Shown: positions 49,252-59,343, numbered from the stretch's first letter. The stretch is 64,000 bases of DNA from Microbacteriaceae bacterium PS02344 (GCA_029959905.1 JASCNZ010000005.1:1-64000); one strand, 5' to 3'. A program made the numbers and translations. Notes: a model not told the origin generated them from the letters alone.

Positions 49252-49329
49252 GCGGCATCCTCGCGTCGACTACGATGTGTGGGTACCTCGCGGCCGTCCG
49301 ATCGGTCGCGGAATCACCGGAGGCAGCAC

Positions 49330-50130
49330 GTGGCTGAGACGACAACGACGACGCAGAGCGTCACGGTCGCGCAGCGACGACTGCAGCTCTCGTGGGCGGG
49401 GGTGACGGATCAGGGGCGGCGTCGCGACACCAACCAGGACGCCTTCCTCGCCGAGTTCCCTCTCTTCGTCGTCGCCGACGGAATGGGTGGGCACGCGGGC
49501 GGCGAGATCGCGAGCCAGAGCACGGTGCAGCGCCTGCAGGCCATCGTCGCCGGCGGTGTGGCCCGGGCGCCGATCGAGAGGGCGCTCGAGATGGCCGTCG
49601 CCGACATCGCCGATCACCCCGAGACGACCGACGAGGGCACCGGCACGACGCTCACGGGCATCTTCCTCGAGTACGAGGACGGAGAGCCCCATTGGGTCTC
49701 GCTGAACATCGGCGATTCGCGGGTCTACCTCCTGCGCGATGATCGCCTCGTGCAGGTGACGACCGACCACTCCGTGGTGCAGGAGCTCATCGCCGCCGGA
49801 AAGCTGAGTCCGGAAGAGGCCGAGGGGCATCCCTACAGCAACGTCATCACGCGGGCGGTCGGCGCGAGCGAGCTGACCGCACCCGACTACCTCACCATCG
49901 ACGTCCGCGCCGGTGACCGCTTCGTGATCTGCTCCGACGGGCTCACGAAAGAGCTCACCGATTACGGCATCCAGCACTTCCTCCGCGAGAACCCCGAACC
50001 AGGGCCCGCGGTCGACGCCATGTTGGCGGCCGCTCTCGAGAACGGCGGGCGTGACAACGTCACACTCATCATCGTGCAGGTGGAGGATGTTGAAGACTCC
50101 TCCTCCACGGATGCGACATTGCAGGACTGA
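49330..50130 (+). CDS. PP2C-family Ser/Thr protein phosphatase
   Basis: A 266-residue soluble metal-dependent phosphatase. Metal-binding and catalytic motifs are all present: RRRDTNQDAF, VADGMGGHAGGE, GTGTTLTG, NIGDSRVYLLRDDRL, ICSDGLTKEL and GRDNVTLIIV. Unlike PstP it has no membrane anchor. GTG 49330 has GGAGG six bases upstream, and TACGAT at 49271-49276 is a possible -10. It lies 50 bases before an EccC/FtsK-like ATPase gene, so the two may be co-expressed. Confidence 0.94.
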   Translation: MAETTTTTQSVTVAQRRLQLSWAGVTDQGRRRDTNQDAFLAEFPLFVVADGMGGHAGGEIASQSTVQRLQAIVAGGVARAPIERALEMAVADIADHPETTDEGTGTTLTGIFLEYEDGEPHWVSLNIGDSRVYLLRDDRLVQVTTDHSVVQELIAAGKLSPEEAEGHPYSNVITRAVGASELTAPDYLTIDVRAGDRFVICSDGLTKELTDYGIQHFLRENPEPGPAVDAMLAAALENGGRDNVTLIIVQVEDVEDSSSTDATLQD

Positions 50131-50180
50131 CTGCCGGTTCGTGGGGGATGCGGGCGTCATCCCCGCGTTGATGACGTCGA

Positions 50181-53060
50181 ATGGACGGCATGGAACCGCT
50201 GCCCATCGTCCTCCCCGCCGACTCATCGCCCCCGCGGCGGCAGCCGCTGCCTCTGCTCGCCTCCGTGATTCCCGTCGCCGCGGGGGTGGTGCTGTGGTGG
50301 GTGACAGGTTCGCTGCTCGCCCTCTGCTTCGCGGCTGTGGGGCCGTTGATGTTGGCGGCGTCGGCCGTGGATCAGGGGCGTACGCGGCGACGCGAGACGC
50401 GACGCGTCGACGCCGAGGCGCACGCGGCCTGGGCACGGGCCGAGGCCGAGGTGACCGAGTTGCACACCGCCGAGCGACGTCGCCGACAGGAAGCCCGTCC
50501 GGATGTGCTGAGCTGTATCGAACGTGAGCCGCTTCCCGACGCCTCGGAACCGGACGCGGCGACATCGTTGGTGGTGGGGCGGGGAGACGCCCCGAGTGCG
50601 GTGCGCACGACGGGCGGCGGCGACGGCGAGCGTGCTCGGGCGTTTCAGGAACGCAGCCGTGTGCTCCGCGACGGACCGATCGAGGTGCCGCTCGGCCGCG
50701 GCGTGTGCGTGCGGGGACCGGCACCGCTGACGGCGTCGGTGGCGCGTGCGCTGGTGCTGCAGCTGTGCCTGCGATACGACGCGACACGGCTCTCGGTGAT
50801 CGCGGGAGACAGCCAGGATGCCGGTCTCGCCGACCTGCCCCACATGAGCCGGTGGGCGGGGGCCTTCCGCCTCGGCGTCGGCACGGTCCCCGACCACCCG
50901 AAAGACGCGGACGCCTGGGTGCTGGCGCTGCGCGCCGACGAGGACGTCCCGCCGGGGTTCGCCACCGTCCTCGAAGTCCGAGAAGCGGGCGACGCCACGC
51001 TCCGCCGACCGGACGGCGACCGCCGCATCCGCCCCGAGGGGGTCTCGGAGCAGCAGTTCCGGATGATCGCCGGAGCGCGGTTGCGACGAGCCGCAGGCGA
51101 TGCGGAGGCGTTGCCCACCCGAGTCGATCTCGCCGAGTTCGCGACCGTTGCGGAGGGCGACGGTCTGCCGGCGACGATCGGGCGCGGAGTCGGCGAGGAG
51201 ACGGTCGTCGACCTCGTCGACGACGGGCCCCATGCGATCGTGACCGGGACGACCGGCACGGGCAAGAGCGAACTCCTCGTCTCCTGGGTCGCGGCGCTCG
51301 CGTCATCGGCACCGCCCGACCGGGTGGCCTTCGTGCTGGTGGACTTCAAGGGCGGCACGGCGTTCGAGCCCCTGCGCCCACTCCCGCACGTGGCGGCGAT
51401 CGTCACGGACCTCGATGCCCGCGGGGCGCGTCGTGGCGTGCAGAGTCTCACCGCGGAGCTGCGGAGACGGGAGAGCGCCCTCGCCGCGGCGGGAGTGCGC
51501 GACGTCCGCGAGACGAGCTTGCCCCGGCTGGTGATCGTCGTCGACGAGTTCGCCGCCCTCGTCAGCGAGCATCCCGACCTCGCCGCCATCTTCACCGACG
51601 TGGCCGCGCGTGGCCGTGCGCTCGGTATGCATCTCATCCTGCGCACGCAGCGGGCGTCGGGGGTGATCAGAGAGGCACTGGCGGCGAATTGCCCGTTGCG
51701 CTTGAGCCTGCGCGTGAGCGATCCCGCCGACAGTCGTGCAGTGCTCGGCACGACGGCCGCGGCGGAGCTCCCCGGGGGTGCGTCCGCGCAGGGGCTGTGC
51801 CTGGTGCGGCGGCCGCACGACCCCGCCCCGGTCGCGACGCGGGTCGCGCTTAGCCGCTCCTCGGACATCGATCGCATCGTACGCCGATGGGCGGACCACC
51901 CTGTGCGCGCGACGAGCCCGTGGTTGCCGCCACTGCCGAGCGACCTCTCGCCGTTCGAACTCCGGCAGCGGGTGCCGGAAGACGGCCGCGGGGTCCTCTG
52001 GGGGCTCGCGGATGCCCCGGAAATCCAGGCGCAACTCCCGGTCGCGCTCGATGTGGGCCGCGAGCGGGGCGCGGGCGTGATCGGCGCGTCGGGCACCGGG
52101 CGGACCACGGCCTTGCGCGCACTCGCCGTTCATGGAGTCGATGCGGTGTGGATGCCGTCCGATCCCGAGATGTCGTGGGACCTGGTGAGCGCTCTGGCCG
52201 CGGGGGAGGAGCCGCTCCCGCCCCTGCTGCTCGTCGACGACCTCGACGCGCGCTTCGCGGAGCTGCCCGCGGAGTACGCTCAGCAGCTCGCGCAGCGCTG
52301 GGAGCAGGTCGTGCGAGCGGCGTCGGGCACGACCATCGTGATGACGGCGATGCGCGCATCGGGTCCGGCGGGGCGCCTGCTCGACATGCTGCCGCGTCGA
52401 GCACTGCTGCGCGCGGGGAGCCGCATGGAGCACATCGCGGCCGGGGGCGCCTCCGACACCTGGGACGAGCATCGCCCGGCAGGACGCGCACTTCTCGACG
52501 GGCGCGAGACGCAGATCGTACGCGTGGATGCTTCGTCGAGCGACGAGGAACGCCGCGCTGCCGAGTCCGCCGACGTCGCGGCGGTCCGTGAGTGGGCACC
52601 GGAGACGTCCTTGTCCGCACTCGTCACGGCGGGGGCCAACGACGCTGTGCGGTCGCTGCAGCTCGCCCACCCGAGCGCCGACGTGTGGACCCTGGGCGGA
52701 GCCGAGGGAGCAGAACGTGCGCGGGCGCTCACCCGCCCGAGCGTGGGCCGCCCCCAGATCATCGTCGGAGAGGGCGATGCCTGGCAGCGGGAATGGGCGC
52801 TGTGGCAGCGTGTGCGGGCGGAGGGGCAGGTGCTGGTGCGCGTGGAGCGGCCGGTCGAACTCCGTCAGCTGGCGGGAGTGCGGGAGGTCCCGCCGTACGC
52901 CCGGTCGCACGCCGGCAGGGTCTGGGTCGTCCGTGGGGATCGCGCGCCGGTGCGTCGTGTCATTCCCGCTCTCACGCCGGGTGGGGCGCCCGCGGTGTCC
53001 CGCGCTGCTCCCGCAGCACTCTCGACGCGGCGTCGCCTGCGGCAGAACGCTGCGAGGTGA
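50181..53060 (+). CDS. FtsK/SpoIIIE-type ATPase, EccC/EssC-like
   Basis: A 959-residue protein. Two N-terminal helices (about residues 25-65) are followed by a cytoplasmic region with two FtsK-like ATPase modules. The first has Walker A GTTGTGKSE, FVLVDFKGGTAFEPL and the Walker B RLVIVVDEFAAL. The second has a degenerate Walker A (GASGTGRTT) and LLLVDDLDARF. This is the layout of the T7SS ATPase rather than of DNA translocase FtsK, which has a gamma domain. No WXG100, EccB, EccD or EsxA-like gene is present nearby. ATG 50190 is an alternative start. Confidence 0.85.
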   Translation: MDGMEPLPIVLPADSSPPRRQPLPLLASVIPVAAGVVLWWVTGSLLALCFAAVGPLMLAASAVDQGRTRRRETRRVDAEAHAAWARAEAEVTELHTAERRRRQEARPDVLSCIEREPLPDASEPDAATSLVVGRGDAPSAVRTTGGGDGERARAFQERSRVLRDGPIEVPLGRGVCVRGPAPLTASVARALVLQLCLRYDATRLSVIAGDSQDAGLADLPHMSRWAGAFRLGVGTVPDHPKDADAWVLALRADEDVPPGFATVLEVREAGDATLRRPDGDRRIRPEGVSEQQFRMIAGARLRRAAGDAEALPTRVDLAEFATVAEGDGLPATIGRGVGEETVVDLVDDGPHAIVTGTTGTGKSELLVSWVAALASSAPPDRVAFVLVDFKGGTAFEPLRPLPHVAAIVTDLDARGARRGVQSLTAELRRRESALAAAGVRDVRETSLPRLVIVVDEFAALVSEHPDLAAIFTDVAARGRALGMHLILRTQRASGVIREALAANCPLRLSLRVSDPADSRAVLGTTAAAELPGGASAQGLCLVRRPHDPAPVATRVALSRSSDIDRIVRRWADHPVRATSPWLPPLPSDLSPFELRQRVPEDGRGVLWGLADAPEIQAQLPVALDVGRERGAGVIGASGTGRTTALRALAVHGVDAVWMPSDPEMSWDLVSALAAGEEPLPPLLLVDDLDARFAELPAEYAQQLAQRWEQVVRAASGTTIVMTAMRASGPAGRLLDMLPRRALLRAGSRMEHIAAGGASDTWDEHRPAGRALLDGRETQIVRVDASSSDEERRAAESADVAAVREWAPETSLSALVTAGANDAVRSLQLAHPSADVWTLGGAEGAERARALTRPSVGRPQIIVGEGDAWQREWALWQRVRAEGQVLVRVERPVELRQLAGVREVPPYARSHAGRVWVVRGDRAPVRRVIPALTPGGAPAVSRAAPAALSTRRRLRQNAAR

Positions 53061-53087
53061 GCCGGCTGCGAGGGCAGGTACTGGTCG

Positions 53088-54083
53088 TCAGATCGCGTTG
53101 CCGGGGCGCACCGCGCCCACCGGCCGCCCACCGCCCAGGACCACGAGCGACAGGGCCTCGTCGAGCTGAGCGACCTGCTCGGCCGAGAGGGCGCCATGCC
53201 GGGCGAGGAGCGTCGCGGCCGCGATCGTCGCCGCGCGCAACGAGCCGTCGAGCATCTTCAGGGCCACGGTCGTGCCGTTCGGGGCGACCATGACCATGAC
53301 GCCCTCGGCGCCGCCCTTGGTGAACACGCCCAGCGACTCGATGGCGATGGTGTCGGGACGCCCCGGGCCCTCGATGGTCCAGGGGTGCTCACGCACGGCC
53401 CGTACCAGCGCGCCCGCGACCCGATGAAGGGCGAAAGGCGACCGCTCCGAGGCGGTTCCCACGCGGTGGATGCCGCGCGCGAGAGCGGTGAGCGACATCG
53501 CATAGACCGGAGCGCCGCAGCCGTCGATCGCCGTGTGGGCGACCTTCTCGCCGATCAGGCGCTCCACGACCTCTCGGATGTGGACCTGCAGGGGGTGCGA
53601 GGGGTCGAGGTACCCCTCGGTCGGCCAGCCCGTGGCCACGCACGCGCGCAGCATGGCGGCGTGCTTCCCCGAGCAGTTCATTCGCACCGCAGCCGGCGCT
53701 CCGTGCTCGCGGATCATGTCGTCGCGCGTGGCGACATCGCCGGGCCATGCCGGTGGGCACGCGAGAGCATCTTCGTTCAGTCCGACCTCGGCCAGGACAT
53801 CGCGCACCACGGCCGCGTGGCGATCGGTCCCGGAGTGGCTCGCGGTCGAGAGCGCGAGCTGCTCGCCATCCAGAACCGCGCCGGCGGTGAGGCAGGCCAC
53901 CGCCTGCAGAGGCTTCATGCTCGACCGCGGGAGGATCAGCGCATCGGTGTTGCCGAGCCGGGCCACGACCTCTCCGTCGGGGGAGAGGACCACGGCCGCA
54001 CCGACGTGACGCGACTCGATGAAACCGCTCCGCTCCACCACGGCGAGCTCGACGGAATCCTGAACGGTGAGGGTCTCCAGCAT
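53088..54083 (-). CDS. Asparaginase (Rhizobium-type, class 3)
   Basis: A 331-residue enzyme of the asparaginase II family typified by Rhizobium etli AnsA, unrelated to E. coli asparaginases. Conserved RSSMKPLQA (Ser-Met-Lys), ASHSGTDRH and MNCSGKHAAML (Cys and Lys near the zinc site) are present, and the C-terminus ends GNAI. It would release ammonia from asparagine in the cytoplasm. TAGTCT six bases before ATG 54083 suggests a leaderless promoter. Convergent with the EccC-like gene. Confidence 0.92.
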   Translation of the reverse strand: MLETLTVQDSVELAVVERSGFIESRHVGAAVVLSPDGEVVARLGNTDALILPRSSMKPLQAVACLTAGAVLDGEQLALSTASHSGTDRHAAVVRDVLAEVGLNEDALACPPAWPGDVATRDDMIREHGAPAAVRMNCSGKHAAMLRACVATGWPTEGYLDPSHPLQVHIREVVERLIGEKVAHTAIDGCGAPVYAMSLTALARGIHRVGTASERSPFALHRVAGALVRAVREHPWTIEGPGRPDTIAIESLGVFTKGGAEGVMVMVAPNGTTVALKMLDGSLRAATIAAATLLARHGALSAEQVAQLDEALSLVVLGGGRPVGAVRPGNAI

Positions 54084-54167
54084 CCGACCAGACTATCGCC
54101 CGGGCCGGACCCGCCCGTTGTGCCGCCGGGCACCGGGAGTGTCGGCGCGCGGTGCCACACTGGACCC

Positions 54168-54662
54168 ATGACAGCGCAGAAGACCCGCGTGCTCGGCGAG
54201 CATCACTATGCGGTGACCACGGACTGGACGGGCAACACGGGCACCGGTACGAGCGGCTATCGCGAGTACCGCCGCGACGTCACGATCACGATCGACGGTA
54301 AACCCGAGCTGCTCGCCTCCGCCGACAAACCGTTCCGCGGCGACCCCTCGCGATGGAACCCCGAGGACATGCTGCTCGCGTCGCTCTCCGAATGCCACCT
54401 GCTGTCGTACCTCCACGCCTGCGTCACCGCGGGGGTGCGGGTCGTGTCGTACTCCGACCGGGCGTCCGGGCGGATGCGCGAGGACGGGCGGGGCGGCGGT
54501 GCTTTCGTCGACGTGGTGCTCCGCCCGCAGGTCGTCGTCGCGGAGGCGTCGATGATCGAGGCAGCCGAACGGGCGCATGCCCAGGCGAACGCGTGGTGCT
54601 TCATCGCGAACTCCGTGAACTTCCCGGTGCTGCACGAGGCCACGGTCACTGCGGTCGAGTGA
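54168..54662 (+). CDS. OsmC-family peroxiredoxin-like protein
   Basis: A 164-residue OsmC/Ohr-superfamily protein. The two cysteines expected for peroxidase activity lie in SECHLLSYLHAC and ANAWCFIANSVNFP, and NPEDMLLASLSECH is diagnostic. It forms a distinct subfamily from the Ohr at 12.7-13.2 kb. The ATG lies six bases after CACACT, a weak -10, with no Shine-Dalgarno. Four bases separate it from the convergent plsC-like gene. Confidence 0.9.
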   Translation: MTAQKTRVLGEHHYAVTTDWTGNTGTGTSGYREYRRDVTITIDGKPELLASADKPFRGDPSRWNPEDMLLASLSECHLLSYLHACVTAGVRVVSYSDRASGRMREDGRGGGAFVDVVLRPQVVVAEASMIEAAERAHAQANAWCFIANSVNFPVLHEATVTAVE

Positions 54663-54665
54663 CCG

Positions 54666-55445
54666 TCAGCGGCGCTCGTGGGGGAGTGCCTGCTTGATCT
54701 TCTCGATCGTGCCCTGTGCAGGCGTCTCGTTGTAGGTGCCCGCCAGCTCCTGCTCCGACAGGGCGTGGATCGCGGCCATGATCTCGTCGGTCGCCTGTCG
54801 GCGCGCGCGCCCGCTGCCGGCCGGACCGTGGCCCGAGAGGTCGAGCGGTTCACCGAATCGCACGGTGATGCGCTCCTTCATGGTCGGCATCTTGGCGCCG
54901 ACGGGCATCACCTTGTCCGTCCCGATCAGCCCGACCGGCACGACCGGAGCCCCGGTCTGGAGGGCGAGGAACGCGACACCCGTGCGGCCCTTGTACAGAC
55001 GGCCGTCGGTCGACCGCGTTCCTTCGGGGTACAACGCCACGGCGAGCCCCTCGTCGAGCAGTTGTCGCTGCAGATCGAGCGCGTCCAGCGCGGCCTGTCC
55101 TGCACCGCGGCGCACCGGTATGGCACCGATGGACTCGAAGAACGTCTTGCTCAACCAGCCGCGGAAGCCCGTGCCCTCGAAGTAGCTCGACTTCGCGAGG
55201 AAGTGCACCGGCCGCGGGGCGGCGACCGGGATCGCGATCGAGTCGATGAACGACAGGTGGTTGCTGGCGAAGATGACGGCGCCCTCGAGTGGGACGTTGT
55301 CGCGCCCCTCGACGCGCGGGCGGTACAGCAGCCGGGCGAGCGGCGTGATGAGGCTCCGTCCGAGGGCGTAGGCGAACCCCGCGTGGCGAGGGGCGGAGCC
55401 CGGTTCTTCGGGGGCGTCCGGCTCGGCGGGCTGCTCGGAGGTCAT
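54666..55445 (-). CDS. Lysophospholipid acyltransferase (PlsC family)
   Basis: A 259-residue membrane-associated acyltransferase that adds the second acyl chain to lysophosphatidate or a related acceptor. The HX4D catalytic motif is in NHLSFIDSI, block II-III residues in TGFRGWLSK and ALYPEGTRSTDGRLYKG, and block IV in APVVPVGL. TAGCCT six bases before ATG 55445 suggests a leaderless promoter. Divergent from the FKBP gene. Confidence 0.92.
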   Translation of the reverse strand: MTSEQPAEPDAPEEPGSAPRHAGFAYALGRSLITPLARLLYRPRVEGRDNVPLEGAVIFASNHLSFIDSIAIPVAAPRPVHFLAKSSYFEGTGFRGWLSKTFFESIGAIPVRRGAGQAALDALDLQRQLLDEGLAVALYPEGTRSTDGRLYKGRTGVAFLALQTGAPVVPVGLIGTDKVMPVGAKMPTMKERITVRFGEPLDLSGHGPAGSGRARRQATDEIMAAIHALSEQELAGTYNETPAQGTIEKIKQALPHERR

Positions 55446-55567
55446 CAGAGAAGGCTACTCCCGAATGCATGCCAGCCATGGAATGCGCCGATCGGCCCTT
55501 CTCCCAGCGCGGGCAAAGCGAAATGCGAGAGGATGGAGCGTCCCGCCCGCGATCTCGAGGTCTCACT

Positions 55568-56524
55568 GTGCGCAAGCGTCCGCTCGTTCTCCTGTCCACC
55601 GTCGCTGCGGCGACCCTGATCCTCGCGGGCTGCTCCGGCAGTGCCGAGCCCGAGAGCTCGGCCACCCCCGACGCTTCCGGCTCGAGCCAGTGCATGCTCG
55701 ACGCGCAGCCCGGCGAGACCTCCGACGCGGTGACCGTCGAGGGTGAGGGTGCCGAGGCCACTGTCTCCGTGCCCACCGACGCCGCTTTCGCCGGTGTCGA
55801 GCGCACCGTGGTGTCGGAGGGCGATGGTGACGATGTCGTCAACGGCGACCTCGTGTCCGTCGCATTCCAGCTCGTCGAGGCATCGACCGGAGAGATCGTC
55901 GACTCCTCCGCGCGCGGCGAGAACGGCGAGCTGCCCGTGCTGCTCGACCAGAACAACTCGTCGCTGTTCCTCGCGGCACTCGAGTGCCAGCCGCTCGGCA
56001 CCCAGGTCGTGCTCGCGCTGCCGGGCAGCGTGTTCGGTGAAGGACAGACCGACAAGGTGGTCTACGCGCAGGCCCTCGAAGAGCTTCCGGAGGTCGCGAC
56101 GGGCACACCGGTCGAGCCCACCGCGGGAATGCCGACCGTCGAGCTCGACGACGACGGTGCCCCGACCGTCACCATCCCCGAGGGCGACGCCCCGGCCGAG
56201 ACGAAGGTCGCCGTGCTCAAGCAGGGCGACGGTGCGACCGTCGGCGAGGGCGACTTCGTCGTCGTGCAGTACCTGGGCGTGAAGTGGTCGGACGGCTCGG
56301 AGTTCGACTCGAGCTGGAGCCGCGACGCCGTACCCTCCCAGTTCCAGACCACCGGCGTCGTGACCGGCTTCCGCAAGGCGCTGGAAGGCCAGCAGGTCGG
56401 CTCGCAGGTCGTCGTCGTGATGCCTCCCTCCGAGGGGTACGGCGCGAGCGAGGGGCACGAGCTGCAGAACGAGAGCCTCGTGTTCGTCGTCGACATCCTC
56501 GCCACCACGCCCACCCAGCCCTGA
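55568..56524 (+). CDS. FKBP-type peptidyl-prolyl isomerase lipoprotein, tandem domains
   Basis: A 318-residue exported lipoprotein; lipobox LAGC gives lipidated Cys22. Two FKBP-like modules follow: a degenerate one (about 60-180) and a canonical C-terminal one (about 205-318) with [49 protein letters not shown] and LVFVVDIL. It should assist folding of secreted proteins at the outer face of the membrane. GTG 55568 has GAGGT six bases upstream and leads directly into the signal peptide; upstream ATGs encode no signal. Confidence 0.93.
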   Translation: MRKRPLVLLSTVAAATLILAGCSGSAEPESSATPDASGSSQCMLDAQPGETSDAVTVEGEGAEATVSVPTDAAFAGVERTVVSEGDGDDVVNGDLVSVAFQLVEASTGEIVDSSARGENGELPVLLDQNNSSLFLAALECQPLGTQVVLALPGSVFGEGQTDKVVYAQALEELPEVATGTPVEPTAGMPTVELDDDGAPTVTIPEGDAPAETKVAVLKQGDGATVGEGDFVVVQYLGVKWSDGSEFDSSWSRDAVPSQFQTTGVVTGFRKALEGQQVGSQVVVVMPPSEGYGASEGHELQNESLVFVVDILATTPTQP

Positions 56525-56548
56525 CCGGGCGAGCCGGGGGGCGTGGCA

Positions 56549-56554
56549 TAGGCT
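56549..56554 (+). promoter_or_regulatory. -10 element of leaderless dxr promoter
   Basis: TAGGCT lies seven bases before ATG 56562. Confidence 0.5.
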
Positions 56555-56561
56555 GGCGGGC

Positions 56562-57644
56562 ATGCAGCGCGTCATCGTCCTCGGCTCCACCGGCTCCATC
56601 GGCACCCAGGCGCTCGACGTCATCCGTGCGAACCCCCGACGCTTCGAGCTCGTGGGCCTCGCGGCCGGCTCCAACGCCGAGTTGCTCACGCAGCAGGCGC
56701 AGGACTTCCGTGTCGACAGCACGGCCCTCGGCGCCGCCGAGGCGGAGCAGCTGGTGCGCGACGTCGATGCCGACGTGGTGCTCAACGCGATCACCGGGTC
56801 GATCGGACTGGGGTCGACCCTGGCCGCGCTGCAGGCCGGTCGTACGCTGGCGCTCGCCAACAAGGAGTCCCTCATCGTGGGCGGTGCGCTCGTGCAGCGT
56901 GCGGCGCGCCCCGGCCAGATCGTCCCGGTCGATTCGGAGCACTCCGCGATCGCTCAGGCGCTCCGCAGCGGCGAACGCTCCGAGGTGCAGCGTCTCGTCG
57001 TGACGGCGTCCGGCGGCCCGTTCCGCGGACGCAGCCGCGCCGAGCTCGCCGACGTGTCTCCGGTCGAGGCGCTCGCGCACCCGACCTGGGACATGGGGCG
57101 CATGGTGACGACCAACTCCGCGACCCTGGTGAACAAGGGGCTCGAGGTGATCGAGGCTCATCTGCTGTTCGACGTGCCCTACGACGACATCGATGTGGTG
57201 GTCCACCCGCAGTCGATCGTGCACTCGATGGTGGAGTTCATCGACGGATCGACCATCGCGCAGGCCTCGCCCCCCGACATGCGCCTGCCCATCTCGCTCG
57301 GCCTCGACTGGCCGCACAGGGTCGGAGGGGTCGGCCGTCCCCTCGACTGGACGGCGGCCACCTCGTGGACCTTCGAGCCTCTCGACGACGAGGCCTTCCC
57401 CGCCGTCGCTCTCGCGAAGGCCGTCGGGCGTGCGGGCGCGACGTTCCCCGCCGTCTACAACGCCGCCAACGAGCAGGCCGTCGATGCGTTCCACGAGGGA
57501 CGACTGCCGTTCCTCGGGATCGTCGACACGATCGCTGCGGTCGTCGATGCGCATGACGCGCCCGACGAACTCACGGTCGAGTCGCTGGGCGAGGCGGAGC
57601 GCTGGGCACGGGAGACCGCGGATCGGATCATCGCCGCCCGCTGA
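56562..57644 (+). CDS. dxr: 1-deoxy-D-xylulose 5-phosphate reductoisomerase
   Basis: A 360-residue NADPH enzyme, the first committed step of the MEP isoprenoid pathway. The NADPH-binding [15 protein letters not shown], the metal and substrate motifs [30 protein letters not shown] and HPTWDMG, and the NAANEQAV region are intact. ispG, a later step of the same pathway, is 5 kb downstream with rseP between, a grouping common in actinobacteria. Confidence 0.97.
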   Translation: MQRVIVLGSTGSIGTQALDVIRANPRRFELVGLAAGSNAELLTQQAQDFRVDSTALGAAEAEQLVRDVDADVVLNAITGSIGLGSTLAALQAGRTLALANKESLIVGGALVQRAARPGQIVPVDSEHSAIAQALRSGERSEVQRLVVTASGGPFRGRSRAELADVSPVEALAHPTWDMGRMVTTNSATLVNKGLEVIEAHLLFDVPYDDIDVVVHPQSIVHSMVEFIDGSTIAQASPPDMRLPISLGLDWPHRVGGVGRPLDWTAATSWTFEPLDDEAFPAVALAKAVGRAGATFPAVYNAANEQAVDAFHEGRLPFLGIVDTIAAVVDAHDAPDELTVESLGEAERWARETADRIIAAR

Positions 57645-57659
57645 CCCCGCGGCCCCGGA

Positions 57660-59282
57660 TCAGTCCTCGTCGGGGTACGGCACGGGCCAGCGCGGCTCGG
57701 GCACCGGCCAGCCGGCGGCGCGCAACGCACGGCGGGCGAGTTCGCGGGCCGAATAGGGCGTGCGGACGCCGCGGATGTCGCGGTAGTCCTGGTGCCCCGG
57801 TCCCGCCCACAGGATCGCGTCGCCGTCGCCGACGAGCGCGACGGCCTCGACGATCGCGGTCTCCGGGGGCGAGAACTCGTGGATCTCGGCATCCGGGCGG
57901 GCGCGACGCGCCCCGGCGACCAGCGTCGCTCGAATGGACTCGGGGTCCTCGAACCGGGGGTGGTGATCGGTGACGACCAGGATGTCGCTGCCCTCGACGG
58001 CCGTGCGCGCCATGTCGTAGCGCTTGCTCGCGTCACGGTCGCCGTCGGCGCCGAACAGCATCACCACGCGTCCGGGCGTCACCCGGCGCACGGCGGCGAG
58101 CGTCTTCTCGAAGGCGTCGGGGGAGTGGCCGAAGTCGACGAAGACCGCGGGGCCGCGGTCGCCCGAGACAAGCTGGGTGCGTCCGGGGAGGTACGCGCGG
58201 ATTCCGCCGTCGCGGTCGAGGGCGTCGACGATGCGCCGCCACTCGTAGCCGCCCTCGAGCAGCATGACGATGGCGAGGGCGGCGTTGGCCGCCATGTGCG
58301 GCCCGATCACCGGAACGGTGGTGGTGAGCGATCCGGCGGGACCGGTCATGGTGAAGGTCGTGCCGCTGGCCCGCTCGTCCTGGATCGTGACGACCCAGTC
58401 GGCCCGGCCGGCGGCGTCGGCGTCGGCGGCGATGAGCGGGGTGCCGACCGTCACGACCGGAATCTCTGCGCGCTCCACCACGACGGCGCCGGAGGGCGAA
58501 TCGAGGCACACGACCGCGCGTCGCGAGCGGTCGGCGCGGAACAGCGGCAGCTTCGCCTCGAAGTACTCCTCCATGTCGGCGTAGTCGTCGAGGTGGTCGT
58601 GGCTGAGGTTCGTGAACCCGGCGACGTCGAAGTGAATGCCGTCGACTCGGTGACGCGAGAGGGCCTGCGCGCTCACCTCGACGGCGACGGCCTCGACGTC
58701 CCGCTCGCGCATGAGGGCGAGGAGGGCGTGGAACTCGGATGCCTCGGGAGTCGTGAGGCGCGAGACGATGACCTCGCCGGCGATGTGACGCTCGGCGGTC
58801 GACGAGAGCCCGGTGACCACGCCGAGTTGATCGAGGATGCCCTCGAGGAGGTGCGACACGCTGGTCTTGCCGTTCGTGCCGGTCGTGGCGAACAGCAGGG
58901 GGAGCGGATCATCGGCGCCGGTGCCGTACACCCAAGCGCTGAGGTCGCCCAGCACGGCGCGGGGGTCGTCGACGACGAGGATCGGCAGCCCTGCCGATGC
59001 GGCGATGTCCGCCCCGGCATCGTCGGTGATCACGGCGACGGCGCCCTTCTCGGCGGCGGCATGCACGAATTCCGCGCCGTGCCTGTTCACGCCCCGGATG
59101 GCGACGAACGCCTCACCGGCTCGGAGGTCGGCCGTCGCGAGTGTGATGCCCGAGACGACGACGCCGTCGACGGCGCCGCGCACCTCCCGAGCGAATCGTG
59201 CGGCGATTTCGGACAGCTCACGCCGGGGCGGGTTCGCGGGGCGGAGCACGGGAGGCAGGCTCGAGTTGTGTTCGATCGACAT
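57660..59282 (-). CDS. MurE-like Mur ligase
   Basis: A 540-residue three-domain Mur ligase that attaches an amino acid to a UDP-MurNAc-dipeptide-like acceptor using ATP. Domain 1 ends in RGVNRHGAEFVHAA; the ATP loop is TTGTNGKTSVS; NLSHDHLDDYADMEEYFEAK holds the metal and carbamylated-lysine region. The substrate-selecting motif, DNPR in diaminopimelate-adding MurE, here reads TDHHPRFEDPE, so another residue (such as lysine, ornithine or homoserine) is likelier. It is outside any cell-division cluster. GGAAGAG precedes ATG 59282. Confidence 0.88.
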   Translation of the reverse strand: MSIEHNSSLPPVLRPANPPRRELSEIAARFAREVRGAVDGVVVSGITLATADLRAGEAFVAIRGVNRHGAEFVHAAAEKGAVAVITDDAGADIAASAGLPILVVDDPRAVLGDLSAWVYGTGADDPLPLLFATTGTNGKTSVSHLLEGILDQLGVVTGLSSTAERHIAGEVIVSRLTTPEASEFHALLALMRERDVEAVAVEVSAQALSRHRVDGIHFDVAGFTNLSHDHLDDYADMEEYFEAKLPLFRADRSRRAVVCLDSPSGAVVVERAEIPVVTVGTPLIAADADAAGRADWVVTIQDERASGTTFTMTGPAGSLTTTVPVIGPHMAANAALAIVMLLEGGYEWRRIVDALDRDGGIRAYLPGRTQLVSGDRGPAVFVDFGHSPDAFEKTLAAVRRVTPGRVVMLFGADGDRDASKRYDMARTAVEGSDILVVTDHHPRFEDPESIRATLVAGARRARPDAEIHEFSPPETAIVEAVALVGDGDAILWAGPGHQDYRDIRGVRTPYSARELARRALRAAGWPVPEPRWPVPYPDED

Positions 59283-59331
59283 GTCTCTTCCATGATCGCA
59301 TGCACGGGGCTGATTCCTAGGCGCGAGGCAG

Positions 59332-59337
59332 TAGCGT
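59332..59337 (+). promoter_or_regulatory. -10 element of leaderless rseP promoter
   Basis: TAGCGT lies six bases before GTG 59344. Confidence 0.5.
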
Positions 59338-59343
59338 GAGCGG

